Notes: generated from the letters alone by a model not told the origin. Counted from the stretch's first letter, positions 1 through 6,866 are shown. The stretch: 14,384 bases of DNA from JACKGW01 sp964586025 (GCA_964586025.1 CAZPGF010000069.1:1-14384); one strand, 5' to 3'. A program made the numbers and translations.

Positions 1-2
1 AT

Positions 3-2030
3 CCGAATCGTCCCCTGTTGCTCTACAGCCAGGGCCAGGGCAACGAGAACCGGCGCTGGATCCCCTGCTACGACCTCCCGGACGATCGCGCGTCATGGAC
101 GCTCGACGCGCGCGTTCCGAGCGACCTCGCGACCGTCGGAAACGGCGTGCGCGGCGAGGCGATCCAGCACGACGACGGCACGCGGACCGATCGCTGGACC
201 TTCTCGGATCGCGCGCCGACGTATCTGATCTCGCTGATCGTCGGGCGCTTCGAGACCGTCACGACGACGTGGAACGAGGTGACGCTGGAGTTCAACGGCC
301 CGCCCGGCCGTCGCGAGGAACTGATCGCCTCGCTCGAGCGCACCACCGAGATGATGAACGTGTTCACCTCGTGGCTCGACGAGCCGTACCCGTGGCCCCG
401 CTACGCGCAGACCTACGTCTGGGACTTCGTCTACGGCGGCATGGAGAACGTCACCGCGACGACGCTGAACATGCGTGCGCTGCATCCCGCGCGGGTGCGT
501 CCGAACTACCGTTCCGACGGGCTCGTCGCGCACGAGTTGGCACACATGTGGTTCGGCGACCTGATCACCTGCCGAACGTGGGACCACCTCTGGCTGAACG
601 AGGGGTTTGCCACCTACCTGACCGACGTGTTCTTCGAGCACCACGACGGCACGGAGGAGTTGCAGTTGCAGCGGCGACGCCAGAACCGTCGCTACATGGA
701 GGGGACGCCGAAGCCGGAGTCGCTCGGACTTTCGCGGGATCCGCGCGGCGACCGCCCGGTCGAGCTCGCGGGCGGCAAGGCGTACACCCGCGGCGCGGGG
801 ATCCTTCACACGCTGCGACGCGAGATCGGCGACGACGCGTTCCGGACCGGGATCCGGGCGTACGTGGACCGCCACCGGGACGACACCGTCGTCAGCGACG
901 ATCTCCGGATCGCGCTCGAGGAGGCCGCCGGTCGCGATCTGCGCTGGTTCTTCGACCAGTGGGTATACGGCGTCGGCTATCCGCGCTTCCGCGTCACGCT
1001 GGACGAGGAGCGAAGGCTTCTCGTCGTCGAGCAGGAGCAGCCGGCCGAGGGGGGACAGGGGTTGTTCCGGGTCACCGTGCCGGTGCGCTTCGGGCCGAGC
1101 GGCGATGTCGTGCCGCTGCGCCTGTACGCGGCGCGGCACACGTTTCCGCTGCCGGCGAGCGGCGGCGGGTATCTGCGTTTCGGCGTCGGCGGCGATCTGC
1201 TGATGCTGGCGGCGGTCGATCAGCCGGCGGAGGCATGGACGCGGATGTTGCTCGAGGATCCCGACGTGACGGCGCGGCTCGACGCGATCGATGCGCTCGA
1301 ACCGTACGGCGACGTCGCGGTCGCCCCGCTGACCAAGGCGCTCGCTGACGACCCGTCGGCCGCGGTGCGCGAGAGCGTCGCGCGCGTGCTCGGGCGTTTG
1401 CAGGGACCGCTCGCCGGCACAGTGCTCGCGGCGGCAGCCGGCGATCCGGATTCGCGCGTGCGGGAGGCGGTCGCCGAAGCGCTCGGTGCGTTCCCGCGCG
1501 ATGTCGCCGCGGCCGTCCTGCGCGCGCGCACCGCCGACGAGCACGAGCACCCCTACGTGCGCGGTGCGGCGGCGCACGCACTCGGTCGTGTCAAGGCACC
1601 CGGCGCGCGCGATCTGCTCGAGTCGATGCTGGGCGTCGAGTCGCACGTGGACGTGGTTCGAACGGGGGCGATCCGCGGCCTGGAGGCCCTCGGCGACCGT
1701 CATGCGGTTCCTCTCGTGCTGCCCTTCCTCGACTACTGCTGGGGTCGCGGCGCCCACCATGCGATGCGGGAAGCCGCGCTGTCGTGCGTGCTCCGGCTCG
1801 CGCCGGACGACGCCTCCGTTCGCACGGCGGTCGCCGCGCTCGTCGAGGATCCCTTCCACCGCATGCGGCAGTGGGCCGCCGAGGCCTGCGGGACGTGGCG
1901 CATCGACGCGGCGATCCCCGCGTTGCGGCGCGTCGCGAAGGACGACTGGAACGGGGGCGTCCGCAAGGCGGCCTCGGAGGCGCTCGCCGTGCTCGCGCCG
2001 CCGGCGGCGGCCGACACGGCTGCGCGGTAG
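3..2030 (+). CDS. M1 family zinc aminopeptidase with C-terminal HEAT repeats (5' end outside window)
   Basis: The frame is open from the first base, and SQGQGNENRRWIPCYD is an internal M1 segment, so the true start lies upstream; TTG at 18 is not the start. Numbering from that TTG, the exopeptidase motif GGMEN is at 140-144. The zinc site is HELAH (172-176) followed 18 residues later by E195 in NEGFATYL, and Y256 (AYTRGAG) matches the transition-state tyrosine. All catalytic elements are therefore present. M1 enzymes remove N-terminal residues from peptides. After a short beta-rich part (about 320-405), residues 410-665 form roughly eight HEAT-like helical pairs, with motifs such as VRESVARVLGRL and VREAVAEALGAF, in place of the ERAP1-type C-terminal domain. 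Whether it is exported cannot be judged without the N-terminus. Family call very sure; substrate unknown. Confidence 0.95.
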   Translation, partial: PNRPLLLYSQGQGNENRRWIPCYDLPDDRASWTLDARVPSDLATVGNGVRGEAIQHDDGTRTDRWTFSDRAPTYLISLIVGRFETVTTTWNEVTLEFNGPPGRREELIASLERTTEMMNVFTSWLDEPYPWPRYAQTYVWDFVYGGMENVTATTLNMRALHPARVRPNYRSDGLVAHELAHMWFGDLITCRTWDHLWLNEGFATYLTDVFFEHHDGTEELQLQRRRQNRRYMEGTPKPESLGLSRDPRGDRPVELAGGKAYTRGAGILHTLRREIGDDAFRTGIRAYVDRHRDDTVVSDDLRIALEEAAGRDLRWFFDQWVYGVGYPRFRVTLDEERRLLVVEQEQPAEGGQGLFRVTVPVRFGPSGDVVPLRLYAARHTFPLPASGGGYLRFGVGGDLLMLAAVDQPAEAWTRMLLEDPDVTARLDAIDALEPYGDVAVAPLTKALADDPSAAVRESVARVLGRLQGPLAGTVLAAAAGDPDSRVREAVAEALGAFPRDVAAAVLRARTADEHEHPYVRGAAAHALGRVKAPGARDLLESMLGVESHVDVVRTGAIRGLEALGDRHAVPLVLPFLDYCWGRGAHHAMREAALSCVLRLAPDDASVRTAVAALVEDPFHRMRQWAAEACGTWRIDAAIPALRRVAKDDWNGGVRKAASEALAVLAPPAAADTAAR

Positions 2031-2119
2031 CGAGAGAGAGAGAGGGGCCGATTCCGGGGGCGGCGTCGGCCCGTGGCGAGGGGATCGCCGGGCGCCGCAG
2101 GCGGCCTATGGGACCAGGC
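2031..2119. terminator. Convergent intergenic spacer with GA repeat and weak hairpin
   Basis: This spacer separates the convergent M1 peptidase and ferredoxin genes. It opens with a (GA)n run directly after the TAG stop. A 7-bp inverted repeat follows, GGGCCGA (2045-2051) with TCGGCCC (2066-2072), around a 14-nt loop, and a smaller GCCGC/GCGGC pair lies near 2095-2106. Neither is followed by a T-run on either strand, so the terminator role is inferred from position only. Confidence 0.3.
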
Positions 2120-2479
2120 TCAGTCGGAGGCTTTCGAAGGCTCCGGAATGTCCCAGCCCTTCGCCTTCTCCTCGGCCTGGATCTCGTCGAGGAGTCGGGC
2201 GGAGTCGAGCGGATCGGACCCTTCACTCAGGTTCGTGCCGGTCGAGAACAGCTCGGCGTTCTTCGCCTCCCACTCGGCGTACTCGGTCGGCAGTTCGTGA
2301 TCGGGATAGATCGCGTTCACCGGACACTGCGGGACGCACGCCTCGCAGTCGATGCAGGTGCCCGGATCGATGACGAGCATGTGCGGGTTCAGGACCTCGT
2401 AGAAGCACGAGACCGGGCACTCGACGACGCAGTAGGTGTAGCGGCAGTCGATGCAGCGGGCGGTGACGACGTGGGTCAT
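2120..2479 (-). CDS. fdxA: 7Fe-8S ferredoxin, FdxA type
   Basis: This 119-residue soluble electron carrier holds one [3Fe-4S] and one [4Fe-4S] cluster. The Cys pattern matches Azotobacter ferredoxin I almost position for position: C9, C12, C17, C21, C25, then CIDCEACVPQCP giving C42, C45, C48, C52. By analogy C9, C17 and C52 bind the 3Fe cluster and C21, C42, C45 and C48 the 4Fe cluster. The N-terminus MTHVVTARCIDCRYTYC is typical of the family. The C-terminal tail after about residue 60 is acidic and also family-like. GGAG lies 5 nt before the ATG. The redox partner is not identifiable from context, since neighbours are a peptidase and a lipoprotein. The gene has its own likely promoter and is read away from the upstream hairpin cluster. 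Confidence 0.95.
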   Translation of the reverse strand: MTHVVTARCIDCRYTYCVVECPVSCFYEVLNPHMLVIDPGTCIDCEACVPQCPVNAIYPDHELPTEYAEWEAKNAELFSTGTNLSEGSDPLDSARLLDEIQAEEKAKGWDIPEPSKASD

Positions 2480-2509
2480 GACGACTCCGGGTGGATGCGG
2501 CCGCGCGCG

Positions 2510-2537
2510 AGCATACCGAGGTCACGCGACTCGACAA
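2510..2537 (-). promoter_or_regulatory. Candidate promoter for the ferredoxin gene
   Basis: On the minus strand a -10-like TATGCT (2515 to 2510) is preceded, after 16 nt, by TTGTCG (2537 to 2532), which matches three of six -35 consensus bases. It would give a leader of about 24 nt carrying the GGAG Shine-Dalgarno. Read by eye only. Confidence 0.4.
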
Positions 2538-2636
2538 CCACGCGATGAGGTCGTCGCCGAGTTGCGAAGGGTTCTCAAGTCGCTGCGCGGAACCCGGACC
2601 CGTCGGAGCGCCGCTCGTGCGCTCGACGCATCAGAA

Positions 2637-2732
2637 CCTGAGAAGAAATCTCAGGCTCGAGCGTCGGCCTGCCTTGGCAGGCCGCGCCCAAAGGCACCTG
2701 AGAGGCTGGGCCGGCGATTCCTGCCCAGCCTC
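2637..2732 (-). terminator. Three-hairpin cluster between lipoprotein and ferredoxin genes
   Basis: Three perfect inverted repeats lie within 96 bases. GAGGCTGGGC (2702-2711) pairs with GCCCAGCCTC (2723-2732) and starts one base after the lipoprotein TGA. CGGCCTGCC (2665-2673) pairs with GGCAGGCCG (2676-2684). CCTGAGA (2637-2643) pairs with TCTCAGG (2649-2655). CCTGAGA recurs at 2697-2703, so TCTCAGG at 2649-2655 could pair with either copy, giving two mutually exclusive folds. The likeliest role is termination of the lipoprotein transcript. There is no good U-tract, so an attenuator or processed 3' RNA remains possible. The rest of the 2480-2733 gap shows only the ferredoxin promoter. Confidence 0.5.
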
Positions 2733-2733
2733 G

Positions 2734-3441
2734 TCAGTTCGTCGAGGGGCAGCCGCAGTCGAGCGCACCGCCGGAGAAGACCGGCGACGCCTTGCGCGGA
2801 TCGACCATGCAGCCGCTCTCGCAGCGCGGCACCCAGACCCTCTCGGCGGGCTTGTAGAGCTCGCGCACGTACTGCACCTCGTAGCGCGGCGGGACGTACT
2901 CGTACCGAGGACGGGTCACCGGCACCGTCTCGACCACGGTCTTGAACTCGGGTGGCTGCTCGACGCAGTAGCGGATGCCGCTCTCCTCGACCGTCTTGTC
3001 GCACCACGTGTACTCGGGCGGGGCCTCGCAGTACTGCCAGCAGCCGCAGTCCTTGTCGTGGACCCAGCGGAAACCGCCGGGCTTCACCTGGACGAGTTCC
3101 TGCTGGCAGCGCGTGCCGCACGCCTCGATCTGCCGTTCGGTGCGCGGCTTCACGCAGACTTCGCGTGCGCGCATCTCGAGGACGGTCTCCTGGATCTCGA
3201 CCGTGCGGCCCGGCGCGACCTCGCAGAGCTTCGGCACCATCCGGTAGGTCGCCGGCACGACCTCCGAGCAGTAGGAGACGCAGGGCTCGGGGTTCTCCGG
3301 CAGATCGGGGGGCAGCGCGCCAAGCACCGGGCGCTCCTGGAACGTTCCGGGGAACGGGTCCGACTTCGGCGAGGCCGAGCAGCCGAGAAGGCTCGCGACG
3401 AACGGAACGGCGACGAGACCGAGGACGGCGCGGACGTGCAT
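2734..3441 (-). CDS. Cys-rich secreted lipoprotein of unknown function
   Basis: The ATG at 3441 was chosen because GGAGGG lies 6 nt upstream and it opens a lipoprotein signal, MHVRAVLGLVAVPFVASLLGC, with lipobox LLGC (acyl Cys C21); the open frame further upstream is not protein-like. The product is 235 residues. The mature part holds 15 more cysteines: four CxxxC pairs (54/58, 108/112, 134/138, 207/211), two CGC triplets (132-134, 229-231) and C73, C96, C147, C159. Residues 165-205 form a Val/Pro/Tyr-rich repetitive stretch (VVETVPVTRPRYEYVPPRYE) faintly like planctomycete YTV-type surface proteins. I do not recognise a named family. A disulfide-stabilised surface or cell-wall protein is the best inference. 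It has no obvious partner; the next gene downstream, the ferredoxin, has its own promoter. Confidence 0.8.
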   Translation of the reverse strand: MHVRAVLGLVAVPFVASLLGCSASPKSDPFPGTFQERPVLGALPPDLPENPEPCVSYCSEVVPATYRMVPKLCEVAPGRTVEIQETVLEMRAREVCVKPRTERQIEACGTRCQQELVQVKPGGFRWVHDKDCGCWQYCEAPPEYTWCDKTVEESGIRYCVEQPPEFKTVVETVPVTRPRYEYVPPRYEVQYVRELYKPAERVWVPRCESGCMVDPRKASPVFSGGALDCGCPSTN

Positions 3442-3702
3442 CGGAAACCCTCCGGGTCGCGCGGGCCGGACCGCCCGCGAATGGCTCTTGCAGACCGCTC
3501 CGCCGACGCGGCGCGGCTCCCTCCGAACGGGGCCCATCCTGCCACGACCCGCCCGCCGAGGGAAGGGCCCTGCCGGTCGGCGCGGCTCGGGAAACGTTGC
3601 ACCGAGTCCCGCGGCCTGATTCGAGTCACCCCACGGTCACCGGACGCGCATCCGCCTCCCGTCGCCCGCCGGTGGGGCGCGAACGTAGGATCGGACGCCC
3701 CG
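3442..3702. other. Divergent intergenic region
   Basis: This 261-base gap separates the divergent lipoprotein and orphan helical protein genes. The only signals seen are the lipoprotein Shine-Dalgarno next to 3441 and a TAGGAT at 3686-3691 near the plus-strand start. No RNA gene, repeat or credible small ORF was seen. Confidence 0.4.
3686..3691 (+). promoter_or_regulatory. Candidate -10 element for a leaderless transcript (orphan helical protein)
   Basis: TAGGAT ends 11 nt before the ATG at 3703, and no Shine-Dalgarno sits at a usable distance. A TAnnnT at this spacing puts the transcript start within a few bases of the ATG, as in leaderless genes. No -35 match was seen at the 17-bp position. 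Confidence 0.35.
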
Positions 3703-4812
3703 ATGCCCGACCGCATTTCCCCACCCGCGCCCGCGTCCGACCCCACGGCGGAACCGGTCTCGCCGATCGTCACGCGGCTCGACGCGCCGTTCCGCCTCGA
3801 GGACCTCTTCACCGGCCGCGAGATCCCGATCGCGCAGTGGTTGACGACGTACGCATCGACGCTGCCCGCCGAGCCTCGCGCCGACATCGAGAGGGCCATG
3901 GACCAGGGCTTCCAGGGCCTCGCCGCCATCGTGATGGCCCTGCGCAGCTACCCCTCGCTGCGCGCGCGCGGCACGCTCGGGCGAAGGGAGCGCAGCGGTG
4001 AGACGTTGATGCAGAAGTTCCTCGACGCCGGCGGACACGCCCTCGAGTGGGCCCTGCCGACGAAGGCGGTCCTCTCGCGGACCTTCGGCATCGCGAAGGT
4101 CAACTTCTGGACGGCGATGCGCTACGCGGTGCAGGCCGTGGACGGCATGCGCGACGAGGGGCTCGAGCGCGCCATTTCCGAAGCCATCGAGGAGGCCGTG
4201 TACACGCGGCTCGCCGAGGAGTTGTACGGCTCGTTCGTGACGTCGCGCGCGGTCGCCCCGGAACTTCGACGCTCGGCGATCGACGCGCTGATCGATCTCT
4301 GGGAGGGGCGCGTTGGTTTCGCGACCTACCGATTCTGTCCGATCCTTCGGTCCGCCTGGGCCGCGCGATGTCGCGCGTCGCGTGCGTTCGGCACGATGAT
4401 GGGAACCTCCGAGATCTTCACGCTGTTGTTCGCGGATTGCGACCCGCGCTTCGTCGATTCGCTGACGCGAGGCGAAGACAGCGAACGGCTCCAGGCGTTC
4501 GAGGAGTTCCTCTTCGATCTTCCGTACGAGAGCCTCGCCCGCGTCCGCACCCGGATGCAGGAGGAGCAGAAGCCGGTGGTTGGACCCGACGAGGTCGCCC
4601 GCTACCTCGGCCTGTCCACAACGGGCCTGCGTCCGCTCGTCGATGACCCGAAGGCGCTGTATTCGTCGTTCCGCAACCGTCGCGTGAAAGCCCAGTATCG
4701 TTCGAGCGTCGGCGCTCCCGGGCCGAAGCGCACCGCGGAGGGCTACGTCCTCGCGGCGCTGCTCCAAGACGAAATCGATCGCCTCGCCGCCCCCCCGCCG
4801 GAGCCCGCATGA
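3703..4812 (+). CDS. Uncharacterised mainly helical protein, 369 aa
   Basis: I do not recognise this protein. The ATG at 3703 was chosen because the sequence becomes protein-like there; the open frame upstream is a GC artefact. No signal peptide or membrane segment is visible, so it is probably cytoplasmic. A Pro/Ala-rich head (1-25) is followed by predicted helices from about 30 to 290, with few Cys (C212, C223, C246). Near the end, PDEVARYLGLSTTGLRP (about 295-311) has the look of a small helix-turn-helix, followed by a basic stretch, SSFRNRRVKAQYR (about 321-333). DNA or RNA binding is possible but unproven. Its TGA overlaps the ATG of the YceH gene (ATGA), indicating translational coupling and a shared operon with YceH and the membrane phosphatase. 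Confidence 0.85.
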   Translation: MPDRISPPAPASDPTAEPVSPIVTRLDAPFRLEDLFTGREIPIAQWLTTYASTLPAEPRADIERAMDQGFQGLAAIVMALRSYPSLRARGTLGRRERSGETLMQKFLDAGGHALEWALPTKAVLSRTFGIAKVNFWTAMRYAVQAVDGMRDEGLERAISEAIEEAVYTRLAEELYGSFVTSRAVAPELRRSAIDALIDLWEGRVGFATYRFCPILRSAWAARCRASRAFGTMMGTSEIFTLLFADCDPRFVDSLTRGEDSERLQAFEEFLFDLPYESLARVRTRMQEEQKPVVGPDEVARYLGLSTTGLRPLVDDPKALYSSFRNRRVKAQYRSSVGAPGPKRTAEGYVLAALLQDEIDRLAAPPPEPA

Positions 4813-5516
4813 GCCTGCACTTCGATTCGCTCCAGCAGCGCGTGCTCGGCACGCTGATCGAGAAGCAGCTGACGGTGCCGGAGACGTACCCGCTGACGCT
4901 CAACGCGCTCGTCACCGGCTGCAATCAGAAGAACAACCGCGACCCCATCACGACCGCCGAGGACTTCGATGTCGAGGGCGCGCTGCGGGCGCTGATGGAC
5001 GGCGGATGGGTGACCCGGCGAGAGCGAGACGGCGGTCGCACGTTGCGCTACGCGCACGAGTTGACGTCGCAGCTCGGCGTCGAGGCCGCCGATCTGGCGC
5101 TGCTCGCCGAACTGTTGTTGCGTGGCCCGCAGGCTCCCGGCGCGCTGAAGACCCGTGCGTCGCGCATGGCCGCGGTCGGCGAGGTGGCCGCCGTGGAGGC
5201 GCGCCTGCAGGCCCTCGCGTCGCGCGCGGTGCCCTACGTGGCGCGTCTCCCGCGTCGGCACCGCGAGGCGCAGGCGCGATGGACGCACCTCCTCGACGGC
5301 CGCACGCCCGACGAGGCGGTCGCCGCGTGGCGGCTCGGCGGCGGCGCCGACGACGACACCCCGGCGGCGGCCTCGGCGGCGTCGGCGGCGTCGGCCCCGG
5401 CGCCCCGCGCCGAGCCGCGAACCGCGCCGGACGACGCGCTCGACGAACGCCTCGCCCGCCTCGAAGCACGCATCGAGGAGTTGCTCGAACACATCGAGCG
5501 CCTGGAGGGGCGTTGA
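4809..5516 (+). CDS. YceH family protein (DUF480), twin winged-helix
   Basis: The 235-residue product carries strong family signatures: LQQRVLGTLIEKQLTVPETY near the start, NALVTGCNQKNNRDP at about 31-45, LLLRGPQAPGALKTRASRM in the second domain, and a conserved end near VARLPRRHREAQARWTHLLDG. The family folds as two winged-helix domains (about 1-85 and 90-165); its molecular role is not established. The tail (about 166-235) is unusual. It has an Ala/Ser/Pro linker encoded by short tandem repeats, then a charged heptad-like helix (DERLARLEARIEELLEHIERLEG) that looks like a coiled coil for self- or partner association. The start overlaps the upstream stop by 4 nt (ATGA), and the TGA stop overlaps the TTG start of the phosphatase gene. 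Confidence 0.93.
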   Translation: MSLHFDSLQQRVLGTLIEKQLTVPETYPLTLNALVTGCNQKNNRDPITTAEDFDVEGALRALMDGGWVTRRERDGGRTLRYAHELTSQLGVEAADLALLAELLLRGPQAPGALKTRASRMAAVGEVAAVEARLQALASRAVPYVARLPRRHREAQARWTHLLDGRTPDEAVAAWRLGGGADDDTPAAASAASAASAPAPRAEPRTAPDDALDERLARLEARIEELLEHIERLEGR

Positions 5517-6163
5517 GCAACGACGGTTCTCCGGCCCGAGTGCGACGCATACCCCATCGCGCGATCATCCTCTCGGGGCTGCTGATCGCGGGAGCGACGA
5601 TCTGGCTCCTCGACGGCGGCCATCGCTTGTTCCGTCCGAAGCGACTCGGCGTCGTCGAGGAGGGGTTCCTGTGGCGCTCGGGCCAGATCCATCGGCGCCT
5701 CCTGCCGGATGTCCTCCTCGACAACGAGATCGACGTCGTGATCGATCTCTCGAAGGACGACCCGGACGACGCCGACGACATGGGCGAGCGCAAGATCCTC
5801 GATCGACTCGGCATCGAGCGGCTCGCCTTCGAGGATCTGCAGGGCGATGCGACCGGCAACGTCGAGTCGTACGTCGCCGCGATGAAGCGTCTCGTGCGAG
5901 CGCAGAACGAGGGCGAACGGGTGCTGGTCCACTGCTCCGGTGGAAGCGAACGAACCGGAGCGGTGGTCGCCTGGTACCGGATGTTGTTCCAGGGCTGGTC
6001 CGGCGACGCCGCCTGGGACGAGTACCTCTCGTACCGCAGCCGCCCGCCGAAGGACGAGATCCACCCCACCTACGTGAACGCGCACACCGCGACGCTCGTT
6101 CGTCGCCTGCTCGAAGACGGCGTCGCCGTGCCCCATCCGGAGCCCGGCCGATTCGGTCCCTGA
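5513..6163 (+). CDS. Membrane-anchored dual-specificity-type phosphatase (CX5R)
   Basis: The start chosen is TTG at 5513. It overlaps the YceH stop as TTGA, has GGAGG about 4 nt upstream, and yields a sensible 216-residue protein. Residues about 14-32 (AIILSGLLIAGATIWLL) form one membrane helix after a basic N-terminus, so the catalytic domain is anchored, probably as an uncleaved signal anchor facing the periplasm or as a cytoplasmic-side anchor; the topology is uncertain. The catalytic loop is HCSGGSERTG: H140, nucleophile C141 and phosphate-binding R147. The EEGFLWRSGQ strand before it is typical of the SIW14/plant-fungal-like atypical DSP group, whose bacterial substrates are mostly unknown (phosphoproteins, inositol or polyphosphates). 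WYRMLFQGWS after the loop also fits. It is the last gene of the coupled cluster, ending at a bidirectional hairpin. Confidence 0.88.
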   Translation: MSNDGSPARVRRIPHRAIILSGLLIAGATIWLLDGGHRLFRPKRLGVVEEGFLWRSGQIHRRLLPDVLLDNEIDVVIDLSKDDPDDADDMGERKILDRLGIERLAFEDLQGDATGNVESYVAAMKRLVRAQNEGERVLVHCSGGSERTGAVVAWYRMLFQGWSGDAAWDEYLSYRSRPPKDEIHPTYVNAHTATLVRRLLEDGVAVPHPEPGRFGP

Positions 6164-6182
6164 CCGAGCGTCCGGGTCAGGG
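6158..6182. terminator. Bidirectional hairpin at convergent gene ends
   Basis: CCCTGACC (6158-6165) pairs perfectly with GGTCAGGG (6175-6182) around a 9-nt loop. Each arm contains one of the two stop codons: TGA of the phosphatase (6161-6163) and, on the minus strand, TGA of the Nudix gene (6179-6177). No T-run follows either side. Its position at a 13-nt convergent junction supports a shared terminator or 3'-end stabiliser. Confidence 0.5.
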
Positions 6183-6827
6183 CGTCGCGTCGCGTGCGGC
6201 GCGAAGGCGCGCACCGAGTTCGGCGAGGGCCATGGCGGTTGCGCCCCACACGGCGAACGGGCCGAGCAGGAGGTGCGGCACGTCCCTCTCGACGCCCCGC
6301 ATGACGATGCGGCGCGTCTCGCGGCGCCGCGGGTCGACGAGTTCGGCGAGGGCGACGGATGCGATCTCCTCGACCTCATCCGGCGCCGGTTCGAGAGCGA
6401 TCGGCGTGGGCCCGACCGCGACGTGCACGACCAGGCGCGTGTGCGTGACCGGGATGTAGACCTCGGCCAGCGAGCCGAGCGACACGGCCCCCGGCGCCCG
6501 AAGCAGTCCGACTTCCTCGCGGGCCTCGCGCCACGCGGCGTCCTCGGACGTCTCCCCGTCGTCGAGCCGTCCGCCGGGCAGCGCGACCTGGCCGGGCTGC
6601 TCGCGCAGCGCGGCGTGCCGTCGCGTGAGCGGAAACGCGAGCCGCCCGTCGCCGCCGGCAAACACGTAGCAGAGCGCCGCTGCGCGCCGCGGCGGGCGCG
6701 CCTCCGAGCCGGGCGGCGGCGGACCACGTTCGAGCGGCGCGAGCGATCGTTGCGCCGCAGCCGCGTCGAACGCGGCGAGGGCCATCGCGCGCGTCAGATC
6801 CTCGAACGTGGGCTCGAACGGACTCAA
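6177..6827 (-). CDS. Nudix hydrolase, CoA diphosphatase type
   Basis: The Nudix box is intact: G-RLDDG-E-TSEDAAW-RE-A-R-EE-V-GL fits GX5EX7REUXEEXGU. Directly before it, PLTRRHAALREQPGQVALPGG matches the signature of CoA-specific Nudix enzymes, which split CoA or oxidised CoA into phosphopantetheine and 3',5'-ADP. The protein is soluble, 216 residues with the TTG start at 6827, which has GGAG 7 nt upstream. ATG at 6785 (202 aa) lacks a ribosome site and would trim the N-terminal helix. The longer frame to 6968 is low-complexity and runs into the divergent promoter. It is transcribed alone, divergent from the leucyl aminopeptidase. Family call very sure; the start is moderately sure. Confidence 0.92.
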   Translation of the reverse strand: MSPFEPTFEDLTRAMALAAFDAAAAQRSLAPLERGPPPPGSEARPPRRAAALCYVFAGGDGRLAFPLTRRHAALREQPGQVALPGGRLDDGETSEDAAWREAREEVGLLRAPGAVSLGSLAEVYIPVTHTRLVVHVAVGPTPIALEPAPDEVEEIASVALAELVDPRRRETRRIVMRGVERDVPHLLLGPFAVWGATAMALAELGARLRAARDATP

Positions 6828-6860
6828 CGGGGCGCTCCGGCGACGCGGCGGTTGCCGGGG

Positions 6861-6866
6861 AGAGTA
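6861..6866 (-). promoter_or_regulatory. Candidate -10 element for the Nudix gene
   Basis: On the minus strand TACTCT (6866 to 6861) lies 33 nt before the TTG start at 6827. It would give a leader of about 27 nt that includes the GGAG ribosome site. It sits inside a short palindrome, GAGAG-TACGCG-CTCTC (6860-6875). No clear -35 was seen. Confidence 0.3.

Noticed and set aside
93..1859. 588-residue open frame antisense to the M1 peptidase
   Set aside because: It is Arg/Val-rich shadow sequence opposite a gene with a full catalytic site; no motif or ribosome site supports it.
2031..2044. GA dinucleotide run after the M1 stop as a functional repeat
   Set aside because: It is only about six units, in a spacer, with no sign of a larger repeat array.
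2491..3702. Long plus-strand open frame continuing upstream of the 369-aa protein and antisense to the lipoprotein
   Set aside because: Stops are rare at this GC content. The upstream translation is Arg/Ala/Pro-rich and lacks protein-like pattern, while the antisense lipoprotein has a signal, an RBS and a clear start.
4651..4710. SSFRNRRVKAQYR resembles a homeodomain recognition helix (FxNRRxK)
   Set aside because: The surrounding sequence lacks the other homeodomain helices and positions; a short basic match in a bacterial protein is most likely chance.
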